This document shows, one piece after another, positions 34,473 through 42,650 of a stretch of DNA of 44,898 nt. How positions within the stretch are numbered: the first letter of the stretch is position 1; every line of letters begins with the position of its first letter. Position numbers and translations under genes: made by a program. Under the pieces are notes generated by a model that was given only the letters and a program-made list of their open reading frames with translations, had not been told where the DNA came from and searched no databases. Where the stretch lies: contig CAUUKX010000006.1 in NCBI GenBank assembly GCA_963545585.1, positions 1 through 44,898 of the forward strand, written 5' to 3'. This DNA is from W11650 sp963545585 (GTDB lineage Bacteria > Bacillota > Clostridia > Lachnospirales > Vallitaleaceae).

Positions 34473-35726
34473 ATGAAGATGAAAAAAATATTGATTTTGA
34501 CATTGGTATGGGGATTGCTGATTGGCTTAGCGGGCTGTAATCCGGCAGCGAAAAAGGAAGACGCACCGATTGCGGAAAACAAAAGCCAAACGCAGGAGAA
34601 AGAAGCGGCAAAGGAAAAAGACGATGAAAAAAAGGACGAAAGTCAGGCCAAGGTAGATGAGAAAAAGGACGAAAGTCAGCCGCAAGCGGATGAAGAAATG
34701 GTTATTATTGATATGGCTGGACGTGAGGTCAGACTGCCGAAAAAAGACAATCGGAAAGCGCTGACCGACAGCCCGACCACGCAGAGATTATATACTTATA
34801 TCAATGGCTTAAATGATTTGGTCGGCGTATCGGCGCGCGATGCCAAAAACTTGACCAATCGTCCGTATGCGCTGGCCAATCCGGAAATTTTAGAAATGAA
34901 AAGCTTTGGCGGCGGCTATTTTATAGAGGACTGGGAAGCGGTTTTGCTGGCTAAGCCGGATGTCATTTTCTGCGACCAGTACGAAGTGGCGGCTTATGAC
35001 CAAATTCAGCGCCAGACCGGCTGCCCGGTAGTGGCCTTGGATTATGGAACGGGCGTTATCTTTGACCCTAAGCTCTATCAGTCGCTGGAGCTGATTGGCA
35101 AAATCATGGGCAAAGAAGAAAGAGCCAAAGAAGTAGTAGACTATATGGAGGCCTTAAAAAAGGATTTGAACGAACGAACCAAGGATATTCCGGAAAGTGA
35201 AAGAAAAACCGTGTATGCGGCCGGTTTGGCATGGAACGGCCCACATGGCATTGAAGGCACCAGAGAAAACTATCCGCTGTTTGATGCCGTCAGTGCCGTC
35301 AACGTAGTCAACGGGATTGGCAAGGACGGATTGGTGGAAGTGGATAAAGAAAAGATTATTGAGTGGAATCCGGAGTATATTTTTATTGACTTGGCCAGCA
35401 TTCACTTGATTCAGGAAGACTATAACAAGAATAAGGCCTATTATCAGCTTTTAAGTGCTTTTAAAAACGACAAGGTTTATACGCAGTTAGCCTTTGTCTG
35501 GTGCGATATCAACATTGATACAGCGATGGGAAATTCCTATTTTGTCGGAAAAATGATTTACCCGGATAAATTTGCCGATATTGATCCGATTAAAAAAGTA
35601 AATGAAATTTATGAATTTCTGGTCGGTAAGCCAGTGTATGAGCAATTAGCAGATTCGCAGTTTGGCGGATATCAAAAAATCAACATAGCCGACTTTGACA
35701 GCAATCGGTTTTTTAAGGAAAAATAA
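34473..35726 (+). CDS. ABC transporter binding lipoprotein, FecB/periplasmic-binding type
   Basis: A 417-residue lipoprotein with signal peptide and lipobox LAGC (C22). A Lys/Glu/Gln-rich tether to about residue 75 is encoded partly by two copies of a 33-bp repeat. The class III binding domain then starts at VIIDMAGREVRLPKKD, with KPDVIFCDQY and NPEYIFID as the typical strands. GIEGTRENYPLFDAVSAVNVV and the WCDINIDTAMGNSYF segment resemble iron-complex binders but do not settle the ligand. GGAGG lies seven bases upstream. It is the third gene of the operon. Confidence 0.9.
   Translation: MKMKKILILTLVWGLLIGLAGCNPAAKKEDAPIAENKSQTQEKEAAKEKDDEKKDESQAKVDEKKDESQPQADEEMVIIDMAGREVRLPKKDNRKALTDSPTTQRLYTYINGLNDLVGVSARDAKNLTNRPYALANPEILEMKSFGGGYFIEDWEAVLLAKPDVIFCDQYEVAAYDQIQRQTGCPVVALDYGTGVIFDPKLYQSLELIGKIMGKEERAKEVVDYMEALKKDLNERTKDIPESERKTVYAAGLAWNGPHGIEGTRENYPLFDAVSAVNVVNGIGKDGLVEVDKEKIIEWNPEYIFIDLASIHLIQEDYNKNKAYYQLLSAFKNDKVYTQLAFVWCDINIDTAMGNSYFVGKMIYPDKFADIDPIKKVNEIYEFLVGKPVYEQLADSQFGGYQKINIADFDSNRFFKEK
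34624..34689 (+). repeat. 33-bp tandem repeat in the lipoprotein tether
   Basis: Two adjacent units, each coding approximately DEKKDESQxKx. Length changes would stay in frame and vary the spacing of the binding domain from the membrane. Confidence 0.7.
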
Positions 35727-35740
35727 TTTGATTTTTTCTT

Positions 35741-36032
35741 AACTCAACTTTCCCATGTTCGTTAGAACAGTCTTTTTTAGGTAGATCGCCCACCCGGGCA
35801 AAAAGCGAAGCTTTCGATCAGGTAGGTCGCCCACCCGGGCAGAAGTGCGCAGCACTTCGATCAGGGGCTCGTTGTTTCCAGAAAGGCTACGCCTTTCGGC
35901 AGCAGGCGGGAACGATAGGTAAATTGCGATGCCGTCGGTCGAAAGTGGAGTCCATGCACCCGCTCAAAAGGCGGTGTAAAATCTGCCCGAGCGGCCTACT
36001 CCGACCAAAAGCTCTGCTTTCGGCAGATCAGG
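35741..36032 (+). repeat. Interspersed hairpin repeat, copy e (best-preserved)
   Basis: Begins with CAACTTTCCCATG (35745-35757), a head hairpin GTTC-GTTA-GAAC, and CAGTCTTTTTTAGG. Two clear units follow: GCCCACCCGGGC with AAAGC-GAA-GCTTT (35802-35814), and GCCCACCCGGGC with GAAGTGC-GCA-GCACTTC (35842-35858). Further hairpins GAAAGGC-TAC-GCCTTTC (35881-35897) and AAAGC-TCT-GCTTT (about 36008-36020) are more diverged. Units are joined by TCGATCAGG. This fills most of the 510-bp gap before valS; no gene is seen in it. Confidence 0.82.
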
Positions 36033-36037
36033 AAGTC

Positions 36038-36128
36038 AAAACCACTCTTTCTATGATATGCCCCCCAAAGTTAAACCAAAAATCTAACTTTTGGGGGGCG
36101 GTTCAAAGAAGAGTGGTTTTTATTTTTG
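36038..36128 (+). terminator. Nested terminator: hairpin within a hairpin
   Basis: The outer stem AAACCACTCTT / AAGAGTGGTTT (36038-36119) is followed by TTATTTTT. Its loop contains an independent strong hairpin, CCCCCCAAA-GTTA / TAAC-TTTTGGGGGG (36061-36098). The arrangement suggests an inverted-repeat insertion into an older terminator loop, or a two-step terminator. Confidence 0.8.
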
Positions 36129-36129
36129 G

Positions 36130-36167
36130 AAATAAAAGCGAATACTTGCCAAATAAAAGGGAATACT
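36130..36167 (+). promoter_or_regulatory. Direct repeat of a 17-bp box at the valS promoter
   Basis: AAATAAAAGCGAATACT (36130-36146) and AAATAAAAGGGAATACT (36151-36167) differ at one base and are spaced 21 bp start to start, two helical turns. They abut or overlap the -35 box and fill the promoter spacer, as an operator would. Confidence 0.65.
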
Positions 36168-36174
36168 ATATAAT
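36146..36174 (+). promoter_or_regulatory. Promoter of valS
   Basis: TTGCCA (36146-36151), 17-bp spacer, perfect TATAAT (36169-36174). The leader is only about 55 bases, too short for a T-box. Confidence 0.85.
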
Positions 36175-36236
36175 GATACAAGTGTCAAAAGGATTTATCA
36201 CCTTTTAGGAAAAGAAAAAGAACAAGTGGAGGCATT

Positions 36237-38870
36237 ATGGCAAAGGAATTGGCAAAAAATTATAATCCTTCGGAGATGGAGGATCGGCTGTATCAAAAAT
36301 GGGAGAAAAGCGGCTATTTTAAGGCTCAGGTGAACCGCAGCAAGGAGCCGTTTACGATTGTGATTCCGCCGCCGAACGTAACCGGGCAGCTTCATATGGG
36401 ACATGCCTTTGATAATACAATGCAGGATATTTTAATCCGGTTTAAGCGGATGCAAGGCTATGAAGCCCTGTGGCAGCCGGGGACGGATCACGCTGCCATT
36501 GCCACGGAAGTTAAGATTGTGGAAAAACTGGCCAAGGAAGGGCTGAGCAAGCAGGAATTGGGCAGAGAAGAGTTTATGCGGCGGGCGTGGGAATGGAAAG
36601 AGGAGTACGGCGGCCGGATCGTGCAGCAGCTTAAAAAATTAGGATCTTCCTGCGACTGGGACAGGGAACGCTTTACGCTGGACGAGGGCTGTACGGCGGC
36701 GGTCAATGAGGCTTTTGTTCATTATTATAATAAGGGCTATATTTATCAGGGCTACAAGCTGATTAACTGGTGTCCGCACTGCAAAACTACGATTTCCGAT
36801 GCGGAAGTTGACCATGAAGAAAAAGACGGCTTTTTCTGGCATATCAAATATCCGTTCGCTGACGGGAGCGGTTATATTGAGATTGCCACGACCCGGCCGG
36901 AAACGATGCTGGGCGATACGGCGGTGGCGGTTCATCCCGATGACGAGCGCTACCAAAGTTTGATTGGCCAAAAGGTTATTTTGCCGTTGGTCGGCCGGGA
37001 AATTGCCGTGATTGCCGATCAGTATGTCGATAAGGAGTTTGGCACCGGTGCGGTTAAGATGACGCCGGCTCATGACCCGAATGACTATGAGGTCGGACTG
37101 CGCCATAATTTAGAGCAGATTAATATTATGACCGATGACGGCCGGATCAATGAAAACGGCGGCAAATATCAAGGGATGGAGCGCTATGCGGCCAGAGAAG
37201 CAATTGTTGAGGATTTAAAAGCTGGCGGTTATTTGCTGGGCGTCAAACCGCATCGCCATAATGTCGGTGTACATGAGCGCTGCGGCACGGTGATTGAGCC
37301 GCTCCTGAAAGAACAATGGTTTTTGCGGATGAAAGAATTAGCCGAACCGGCGATTGCTGCGCTAAAGAGTGGTGAGCTCAAGTTTGTACCCGAGCGCTAC
37401 GGCAAGACATATTTGAACTGGCTGGAAAATATTCGGGATTGGGCAATCTCTCGGCAGCTGTGGTGGGGGCATCGAATCCCGGTGTATTACTGTCAGGACT
37501 GCGGGCATAAGACTGTCAGTGCCAAGCCGGCGGAAAAGTGTGAAAAATGCGGCTCCGTGCACTTGCATCAGGACGAGGATTCGCTCGATACCTGGTTTAG
37601 TTCGGCGCTGTGGCCGTTTGAAACCTTGGGCTGGCCGGAGAAAACCGAGGATTTTGATTATTTCTTCCCGACCGATGTGTTGGTGACCGGCTATGACATC
37701 ATCTTTTTCTGGGTGGTGCGGATGGTCTTTTCGGCGCTGGAGTTTACTGGCCGCCTGCCGTTTCACACCGTTTTAATTCACGGTTTGGTGCGTGACGATC
37801 AGGGCCGGAAAATGAGTAAGTCGCTGGGCAACGGCATTGACCCGCTGGAGGAAATTGAAAAATACGGAGCGGATGCGCTGCGGATTACGCTGCTGACTGG
37901 TAATGCGCCGGGCAATGACATGCGCTATTATAAGGAAAGGATTGAAGCGTCCCGCAATTTTGCCAATAAGATTTGGAATGCATCGCGCTTTATCTTAATG
38001 AATTTGCCGGAGGAAGAATTAACGGCGGACTTTACGCTGGCGCCAGCGGATAAGTGGATTTTAAGCCGGGTCAATACTTTGACCAAGGAAGTAACGGAAA
38101 ACTTAGATAAATATGAAATGGGCATTGCGCTGGGCAAGCTGAATGACTTTTTGTGGGAAGAGTTCTGCGACTGGTATATTGAAATGGTTAAGCCCAGGCT
38201 GAATAGTGCGGATACGGTTGATCAGGCGGCGGCGCTGTGGACATTAAAAAGCGTGCTGATTCAGGCGATGAAGCTGCTGCATCCGTTTATGCCGTTTATC
38301 ACCGAGGAAATTTTCAGCTATTTGCAGGATGAAGAAGAGTCGATCATGGTTTCGGCTTGGCCGGTCTTTCGTGCCGAATGGGATTTTAAGCAGGAGGAAA
38401 ATGAAATCAGCCTGATGAAGCAGGCGGTTGGCAGTATCCGCACCCTGCGGAACGAAATGAAAGTCAGCCCCAAGAAAAAGGTAAAGGTAGTGGTGGTCAG
38501 CGATCAGGCGGAAATCCGGGAGATTTTTGCCCGCAATAGGGTCTTTTTCGGTGCACTGGCGATGGCATCGGAAGTGGCGATTGCCGAGGACGGCAGTGGC
38601 TTGGGCGAGGACTGGCTGTCGGTCGCAATTCCAAATGCGGCGCTTTATATGCCGTTTGCCGAACTGGTTGATTTGGAGCAGGAAAAGCAGCGTTTGGACA
38701 AGGAAATCAAAAGGCTGAATGAGGAAATGGAAAGAATTGATAAAAAATTAACGAATCCCGGTTTTATGGCCAAAGCACCGGCAGCAGTAGTTCAGGAAGA
38801 ACAGGAAAAGCGGGCTGGTTATGAGGCCATGCTCCGGCAGGCCGAAGAAAGCCGGGGGCGGCTGGGATAG
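36237..38870 (+). CDS. valS: Valyl-tRNA synthetase
   Basis: An 877-residue class I aminoacyl-tRNA synthetase charging tRNA-Val. The HIGH motif appears as H53-M-G-H56 and KMSKS is at 525-529. The editing domain with TTRPETMLGD and the Zn-binding CQDCGHK...CEKCG insertion are present, followed by the anticodon-binding domain and a C-terminal coiled-coil arm (about 815-870, LEQEKQRLDKEIKRL). Length is normal. GGAGG lies four bases before ATG. It has its own promoter and no T-box, unlike many Firmicutes valS genes. No folC gene follows, which is its common partner in Bacillota. Confidence 0.98.
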   Translation: MAKELAKNYNPSEMEDRLYQKWEKSGYFKAQVNRSKEPFTIVIPPPNVTGQLHMGHAFDNTMQDILIRFKRMQGYEALWQPGTDHAAIATEVKIVEKLAKEGLSKQELGREEFMRRAWEWKEEYGGRIVQQLKKLGSSCDWDRERFTLDEGCTAAVNEAFVHYYNKGYIYQGYKLINWCPHCKTTISDAEVDHEEKDGFFWHIKYPFADGSGYIEIATTRPETMLGDTAVAVHPDDERYQSLIGQKVILPLVGREIAVIADQYVDKEFGTGAVKMTPAHDPNDYEVGLRHNLEQINIMTDDGRINENGGKYQGMERYAAREAIVEDLKAGGYLLGVKPHRHNVGVHERCGTVIEPLLKEQWFLRMKELAEPAIAALKSGELKFVPERYGKTYLNWLENIRDWAISRQLWWGHRIPVYYCQDCGHKTVSAKPAEKCEKCGSVHLHQDEDSLDTWFSSALWPFETLGWPEKTEDFDYFFPTDVLVTGYDIIFFWVVRMVFSALEFTGRLPFHTVLIHGLVRDDQGRKMSKSLGNGIDPLEEIEKYGADALRITLLTGNAPGNDMRYYKERIEASRNFANKIWNASRFILMNLPEEELTADFTLAPADKWILSRVNTLTKEVTENLDKYEMGIALGKLNDFLWEEFCDWYIEMVKPRLNSADTVDQAAALWTLKSVLIQAMKLLHPFMPFITEEIFSYLQDEEESIMVSAWPVFRAEWDFKQEENEISLMKQAVGSIRTLRNEMKVSPKKKVKVVVVSDQAEIREIFARNRVFFGALAMASEVAIAEDGSGLGEDWLSVAIPNAALYMPFAELVDLEQEKQRLDKEIKRLNEEMERIDKKLTNPGFMAKAPAAVVQEEQEKRAGYEAMLRQAEESRGRLG

Positions 38871-38923
38871 AGTGCGAGCGGTGTAGGTTTTGTTTTAAAA
38901 TGTTTTCAAAAAAGGAGTGTTCC

Positions 38924-38965
38924 GGCAAGTTCTTCTGGCATATCCAGTCAAACTATCTGCTTGCC
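38924..38965 (+). other. Nested stem-loop between valS and fliS
   Basis: GGCAAG / CTTGCC encloses a CTGG-CATAT-CCAG hairpin. No T-run follows, so it is only a weak terminator candidate for valS. Confidence 0.4.
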
Positions 38966-38988
38966 TGAATGCTTGAGCAAATTCAGAG

Positions 38989-39015
38989 TAAAGTTTTTAA
39001 GAAACAAACCGATAT
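38989..39015 (+). promoter_or_regulatory. Sigma-28 (SigD/FliA) flagellar promoter
   Basis: TAAA (38989-38992), 15-bp spacer, ACCGATAT (39008-39015), against the consensus TAAA-N15-GCCGATAA. It stands about 40 bp upstream of fliS, a gene known to be in the late flagellar class. Confidence 0.88.
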
Positions 39016-39054
39016 ATGATTTGTGGAGTAAGAGTTATGAATTAGGAGGAAGAC

Positions 39055-39426
39055 ATGCAAAACAACCCGTACAATAAAATAAAAAATAATTCAATTATGA
39101 CGGCTAGTCCGGCAGAATTGACATTGATGCTTTACGAGGGTGCGATTAAGTTTGGCAATCAGGCAATCACTGCTATAAATGCCAAGGACATTGGAGAAGC
39201 GCATCGGCTGATCGTTCGGGTGCAGGATATTATGGATGAATTAAGAGGAACGCTGAACTTTGATTTTCCGATTGCCGAGCAGATGGATCGGATGTATGAG
39301 TTCATATCCTTTACCTTGGTAGAAGCCAATATGGAAAAAAGTGCCGAGAAGGTAGAAACGGCGCTGATCTTTATCCGTGAATTCCGGGATACCTGGAAAG
39401 AAGCAATGGCACTATCTAGGAAATAA
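39055..39426 (+). CDS. fliS: Flagellar export chaperone FliS
   Basis: A 123-residue all-helical protein matching FliS: NPYNKIKNNSIMTASPAELTLMLYEGAIKF at the N-terminus is diagnostic, as is the C-terminal FIREFRDTWKEAM. FliS binds the C-terminus of flagellin in the cytoplasm and keeps it export-competent. AGGAGG lies six bases before the ATG and a sigma-28 promoter lies upstream. It is separate from any flagellin or fliD gene in this window; a helical FliT-like gene follows after a terminator. Confidence 0.95.
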   Translation: MQNNPYNKIKNNSIMTASPAELTLMLYEGAIKFGNQAITAINAKDIGEAHRLIVRVQDIMDELRGTLNFDFPIAEQMDRMYEFISFTLVEANMEKSAEKVETALIFIREFRDTWKEAMALSRK

Positions 39427-39446
39427 GGATTTGAATACACCAGCAG

Positions 39447-39481
39447 ACCCGCCTTGCCGTTAAGCAAAGCGGGTTATTTAC
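39447..39481 (+). terminator. Terminator after fliS
   Basis: ACCCGC / GCGGGT with an inner TTGC / GCAA pairing, followed by TATTTACTTT. Confidence 0.75.
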
Positions 39482-39525
39482 TTTAAGCGTTTTCTGTGCA
39501 CTGAGGCAGCGGCGGGGGTAAGAAG

Positions 39526-39984
39526 ATGAAAAATATCTTAACCAAGTTAAACCTGTTACTCTTTACTTTGAGAAAAAAATTGGCAAGGCTGGAGCAGATC
39601 AAGGCATATACTCTGTGTCAGACACCCGGTGCGGATAAAGCGGGGCTGACAACGGAGACGATTTTAGCGCAGAAGCAGGAATGGATTGAGGAGATAAAGA
39701 AGCTGGATCAAGGTTTTGGTACGCTGTCGGCGGAGCTGCTTCCGTTTTTGCAGGAAAATCCCGGTCAGTATCGGGAAAGCATTGTCCGGATGCAGGAGCT
39801 GATTGAACAGATTATGGCAGTCGAAAGTGAGATTCGGCAGGCAGAAAAGAGAAATTACGCCGAGGTTATGCTCGGTTCGGTTAAAAAGGAAGCCGAAGCA
39901 AGCCGCCCGCTTCCCCAAGCGGCAGGGCTGAAAAAGTATCAGCAGGCAAAAAAGGGTTTGCAACAGGAGAAAAAAGATTTTTGA
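39526..39984 (+). CDS. Small helical protein, possibly FliT/FlgN-like flagellar chaperone
   Basis: A 152-residue protein without recognisable motifs, predicted almost entirely helical, with heptad-like Leu/Ile spacing (for example LTKLNLLLFTLRKKLARLEQI and VRMQELIEQIMAVESEI) and a basic, Gln/Lys-rich tail. Size, helicity and position right after fliS suggest a FliT- or FlgN-type export chaperone; similarity at the sequence level is weak. A GGGGG ribosome site lies before the ATG. The pantothenate kinase gene begins 65 bp later. Confidence 0.6.
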   Translation: MKNILTKLNLLLFTLRKKLARLEQIKAYTLCQTPGADKAGLTTETILAQKQEWIEEIKKLDQGFGTLSAELLPFLQENPGQYRESIVRMQELIEQIMAVESEIRQAEKRNYAEVMLGSVKKEAEASRPLPQAAGLKKYQQAKKGLQQEKKDF

Positions 39985-40049
39985 TAAAGGGAAAGCATTT
40001 TGCAGGCGGGAAAGAGTTTTTGAGTTTAGGACAACAGGAGGAATCAAAG

Positions 40050-40841
40050 ATGCTTTTGGTGATTGACGTAGGCAATACCAATATTACGGTAGCAGTTTAT
40101 AAGGACAAAGAAAACAAGGGCAGTTTTCGGCTGCGCACCAAGACGGAACGGACCAGTGATGAATACGGTGTTATTCTGGTCAACTTATTAAAGGAAAGAG
40201 AGGTATCGAAAGATGAGATAGATGATGTCATTATTTCATCGGTCGTGCCGAACTTGATGTATTCGTTAATGAATGCGATTTACAAATATTTCGGCGTTAA
40301 TCCGATGATTGTCGAGCCGGGCTTAAAGACCGGAATTTCGATTCATACGGATAATCCCAGAGAAATCGGGGCTGACCGGATTGTGGACGCCGTGGCGGCC
40401 TATAATGAATACGGTGGGCCGGTGCTGGTGATTGATTTCGGTACGGCAACGACCTATGATCTTATTTCGGAAAAAGGCGTGTTTGAAGCTGGTATCACTT
40501 CGCCGGGCATCCGGATCAGTGCTGATGCACTGTGGAAACAGGCGGCCAAGCTCCCGGAAATTCAAATTGAAAAGCCAAAAAGCATTTTGGCTAAAAATAC
40601 CATTACCAGTATGCAGGCAGGTCTCGTTTACGGCTATATCGGACAGGTGGAATATATTATTGATAAGGTGCGGGCAGAAAGCGGCCTGACCAATTTAAAA
40701 GTAGTTGCTACCGGCGGTTTGGGACGGATTATCGTCGGAGAAACGGATAAAATTGAAGTTTATGACCCGGAGCTGACTTTTAAAGGGCTGTGCTATATCT
40801 ACGAAAAAAATAAAATGAATCGGGACAGCAGACGGGGATGA
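40050..40841 (+). CDS. coaX: Type III pantothenate kinase
   Basis: A 263-residue kinase that phosphorylates pantothenate, the first step of CoA synthesis. The N-terminal phosphate motif is IDVGNTNI. GADRIVDAVAAY, IDFGTATTYD and PGIRISADAL are the conserved substrate and nucleotide segments, and VVATGGLG closes the ATP site. ATG 40050 is chosen for the AGGAGG before it; the frame also opens at 39981 without homologous extension. Its stop overlaps the dusB start (ATGA at 40838). Confidence 0.95.
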   Translation: MLLVIDVGNTNITVAVYKDKENKGSFRLRTKTERTSDEYGVILVNLLKEREVSKDEIDDVIISSVVPNLMYSLMNAIYKYFGVNPMIVEPGLKTGISIHTDNPREIGADRIVDAVAAYNEYGGPVLVIDFGTATTYDLISEKGVFEAGITSPGIRISADALWKQAAKLPEIQIEKPKSILAKNTITSMQAGLVYGYIGQVEYIIDKVRAESGLTNLKVVATGGLGRIIVGETDKIEVYDPELTFKGLCYIYEKNKMNRDSRRG

Positions 40842-41800
40842 AGATAGGAAATTTAAACTTTCAGTATGGCCTGTTTATGGCGCCGATGGCCGGAACGACG
40901 GATTTGGCGTTTCGTCTGTTGTGCCGACAGCAGGGGTGCGAACTGGCTTATACGGAGATGGTCAGTGCCAAGGCACTGTCGTTTGATAATCAAAAAACAA
41001 AAGACTTGCTGACGATTGATGAGCGGGAGGGTCTGGCGGCAGTTCAGCTTTTTGGTTCTGAGCCGGAGCTATTGGCGGAAATGGCGGAAAAGATTGATAA
41101 TCCCCGGATTGCGTTCTTTGATGTCAACATGGGCTGTCCGGTTCCCAAAATTGTCAATAACGGCGAGGGCAGCGCTTTGATGCGTCAGCCGGAGCGGGTT
41201 GGCGTCATCGTGGCGGCGATGACTAAGCGCTTGAAAAAGCCGGTAACGATTAAGATTCGCAAGGGCTTTGACCATGACCATATCAATGCGGTGGAGATTG
41301 CCAAAATTGCGGAAGCTGCCGGAGCGGCGGCAATTGCGGTGCATGGCCGGACAGCCCGGCAGTATTACAGCGGTCAGGCGGATTGGGATATTATTCGGCA
41401 GGTCAAAGCGGCGGTTACGATTCCGGTGATTGGTAACGGCGATATTTTTTCCGGTCAGGCGGCCGTGCAAATGCTGGAGCAGACCGGTTGCGACGGACTG
41501 ATGGTCGCTCGCGGCGCAGAGGGGAATCCTTGGATTTTTGCCGAAATTAAAAGTGCACTGGCCGGAGAGCCGTACCGGGCGCCGACTTTGGCGGAGCGGA
41601 AGGCCATGATTTTTGAGCATTTACAGTTAGCGCTTGACCAAAAAGGTGAGTTTGCCGCCATGCAGGAAATGAAAAAGCATTTACTGTGGTACACGAAGGG
41701 ACTGGCCGGGGCGGCGGCGCTGCGGCGGGAACTGATGGAGATGAAAGACCCGCAGACGGTCAGGGAGTATTTAACAGCGGTGTTTGCAGAAATGGAATAA
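40838..41800 (+). CDS. dusB: tRNA-dihydrouridine synthase
   Basis: A 320-residue FMN-dependent TIM-barrel enzyme reducing uridine in tRNA. The N-terminal LFMAPMAGTTDLAFR, the catalytic MGCPVPKI with C100, KIRKGF, VHGRTARQYYSG, and NGDIF followed by MVARGAEGNPW for FMN-phosphate binding place it in the DusB-type group. It is translationally coupled to coaX (ATGA) and lies ahead of greA and lysS, a common order in Firmicutes (coaX, dusB, greA, lysS). Confidence 0.95.
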   Translation: MKIGNLNFQYGLFMAPMAGTTDLAFRLLCRQQGCELAYTEMVSAKALSFDNQKTKDLLTIDEREGLAAVQLFGSEPELLAEMAEKIDNPRIAFFDVNMGCPVPKIVNNGEGSALMRQPERVGVIVAAMTKRLKKPVTIKIRKGFDHDHINAVEIAKIAEAAGAAAIAVHGRTARQYYSGQADWDIIRQVKAAVTIPVIGNGDIFSGQAAVQMLEQTGCDGLMVARGAEGNPWIFAEIKSALAGEPYRAPTLAERKAMIFEHLQLALDQKGEFAAMQEMKKHLLWYTKGLAGAAALRRELMEMKDPQTVREYLTAVFAEME

Positions 41801-41866
41801 AAAATTCGTTTTTATTTTTGTCAAGCATAAATGAAACTGTCCTGAAAAAAAATCGCTTTTTATCGC

Positions 41867-41895
41867 TTGACAAGCGGCAGGCAATGGGCTATAAT
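41867..41895 (+). promoter_or_regulatory. Consensus promoter of greA-lysS
   Basis: Perfect TTGACA (41867-41872), 17-bp spacer, perfect TATAAT (41890-41895): the strongest promoter in the window. The leader of about 85 bases contains a hairpin, AAGAGCT / GGCTCTT (41926-41947), followed by TTTTCGATTTTG, which could act as a weak attenuator. Confidence 0.93.
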
Positions 41896-41986
41896 ACCAA
41901 AATGATACATAAAAGAGAGAGCAAGAGCTTGTTTGGCAGGCTCTTTTCGATTTTGATGGTTGAGGAAAAGTAGAAGGAGTACACAT

Positions 41987-42466
41987 TTGAGGACTTTAGA
42001 GAAAAAGATACTGACGTATAGCGGATTGAAAGCATTGGAAGAGGAATTGCAAAATCTGAAGCTGGTCAAGCGCAAGGAGATTGCGGCTAAGATTAAGGAA
42101 GCCAGAGAGCAGGGTGATTTGTCGGAAAATGCCGAGTACGATGCAGCGAAAGACGAGCAGGGTGAGATTGAAGCACGGATTGTTCAAATTGAGAAAATAC
42201 TCAAAAATGCCGAAGTGATTGATGAGGACGAAGTTGATCTCAGTGTAGTCAGCGTTGGCGTTAAAGTTTTGGTTTATGATATGGAATTTGACGAGGAAAT
42301 TGACTTTGCCATTGTCGGTTCGACGGAAGCCGATCCGCTGGCCAATAAAATATCCAATGAATCGCCGATGGGCAAGGCATTAATTGGTGCTAAGGAAAAT
42401 GAGATTGTTGAATTCAGTACCCCAAACGGAACGGTTAAGGTCAGAGTTTTAAAAATTCATCAGTAG
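41987..42466 (+). CDS. greA: Transcription elongation factor GreA (TTG start)
   Basis: A 159-residue factor that rescues backtracked RNA polymerase by stimulating transcript cleavage. The N-terminal coiled coil with EAREQGDLSENAEYDAAKDEQ carries the acidic tip residues; the C-terminal FKBP-like domain has SPMGKALIGAKENEIVE. The start is TTG 41987, seven bases after AGAAGGAG; another TTG at 41960 in the same frame precedes the ribosome site. A rare start codon may limit its translation. It is followed by lysS after a 184-bp spacer filled by repeat copy f. Confidence 0.95.
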   Translation: MRTLEKKILTYSGLKALEEELQNLKLVKRKEIAAKIKEAREQGDLSENAEYDAAKDEQGEIEARIVQIEKILKNAEVIDEDEVDLSVVSVGVKVLVYDMEFDEEIDFAIVGSTEADPLANKISNESPMGKALIGAKENEIVEFSTPNGTVKVRVLKIHQ

Positions 42467-42480
42467 GCAAATTATATTCC

Positions 42481-42620
42481 GTTCGTGTCTGAACCGAAAG
42501 GCTATGCGGTTCTGCCCGAGTGGATGTTCGCTCCTAATTGAAAGTTAGGTTTTCTGGCTGGATGGATATTCTGCCCTGATTGAAAGCTGTGCTTTCTGCC
42601 CGGGCGGCAATATGCGGTAA
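42481..42620 (-). repeat. Interspersed hairpin repeat, copy f, between greA and lysS
   Basis: Contains GAACCG ... CGGTTC with TCTGCCCGAGTGG (about 42491-42524), a diverged middle unit, and a good unit GATTGAAAGC-TGT-GCTTTC with TGCCCGGGCGGC (42579-42608). Orientation matches copy a. It lies inside the greA-lysS operon; no promoter is apparent in it. Confidence 0.7.
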
Positions 42621-42650
42621 GCGAAAATGCGGAATAAAAAGGAGTAAAAC

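Noticed and set aside
36000..36236. T-box riboswitch before valS
   Set aside because: No TGGNACCGCG-type T-box sequence is present, and the promoter at 36146-36174 leaves only about 55 bases of leader.
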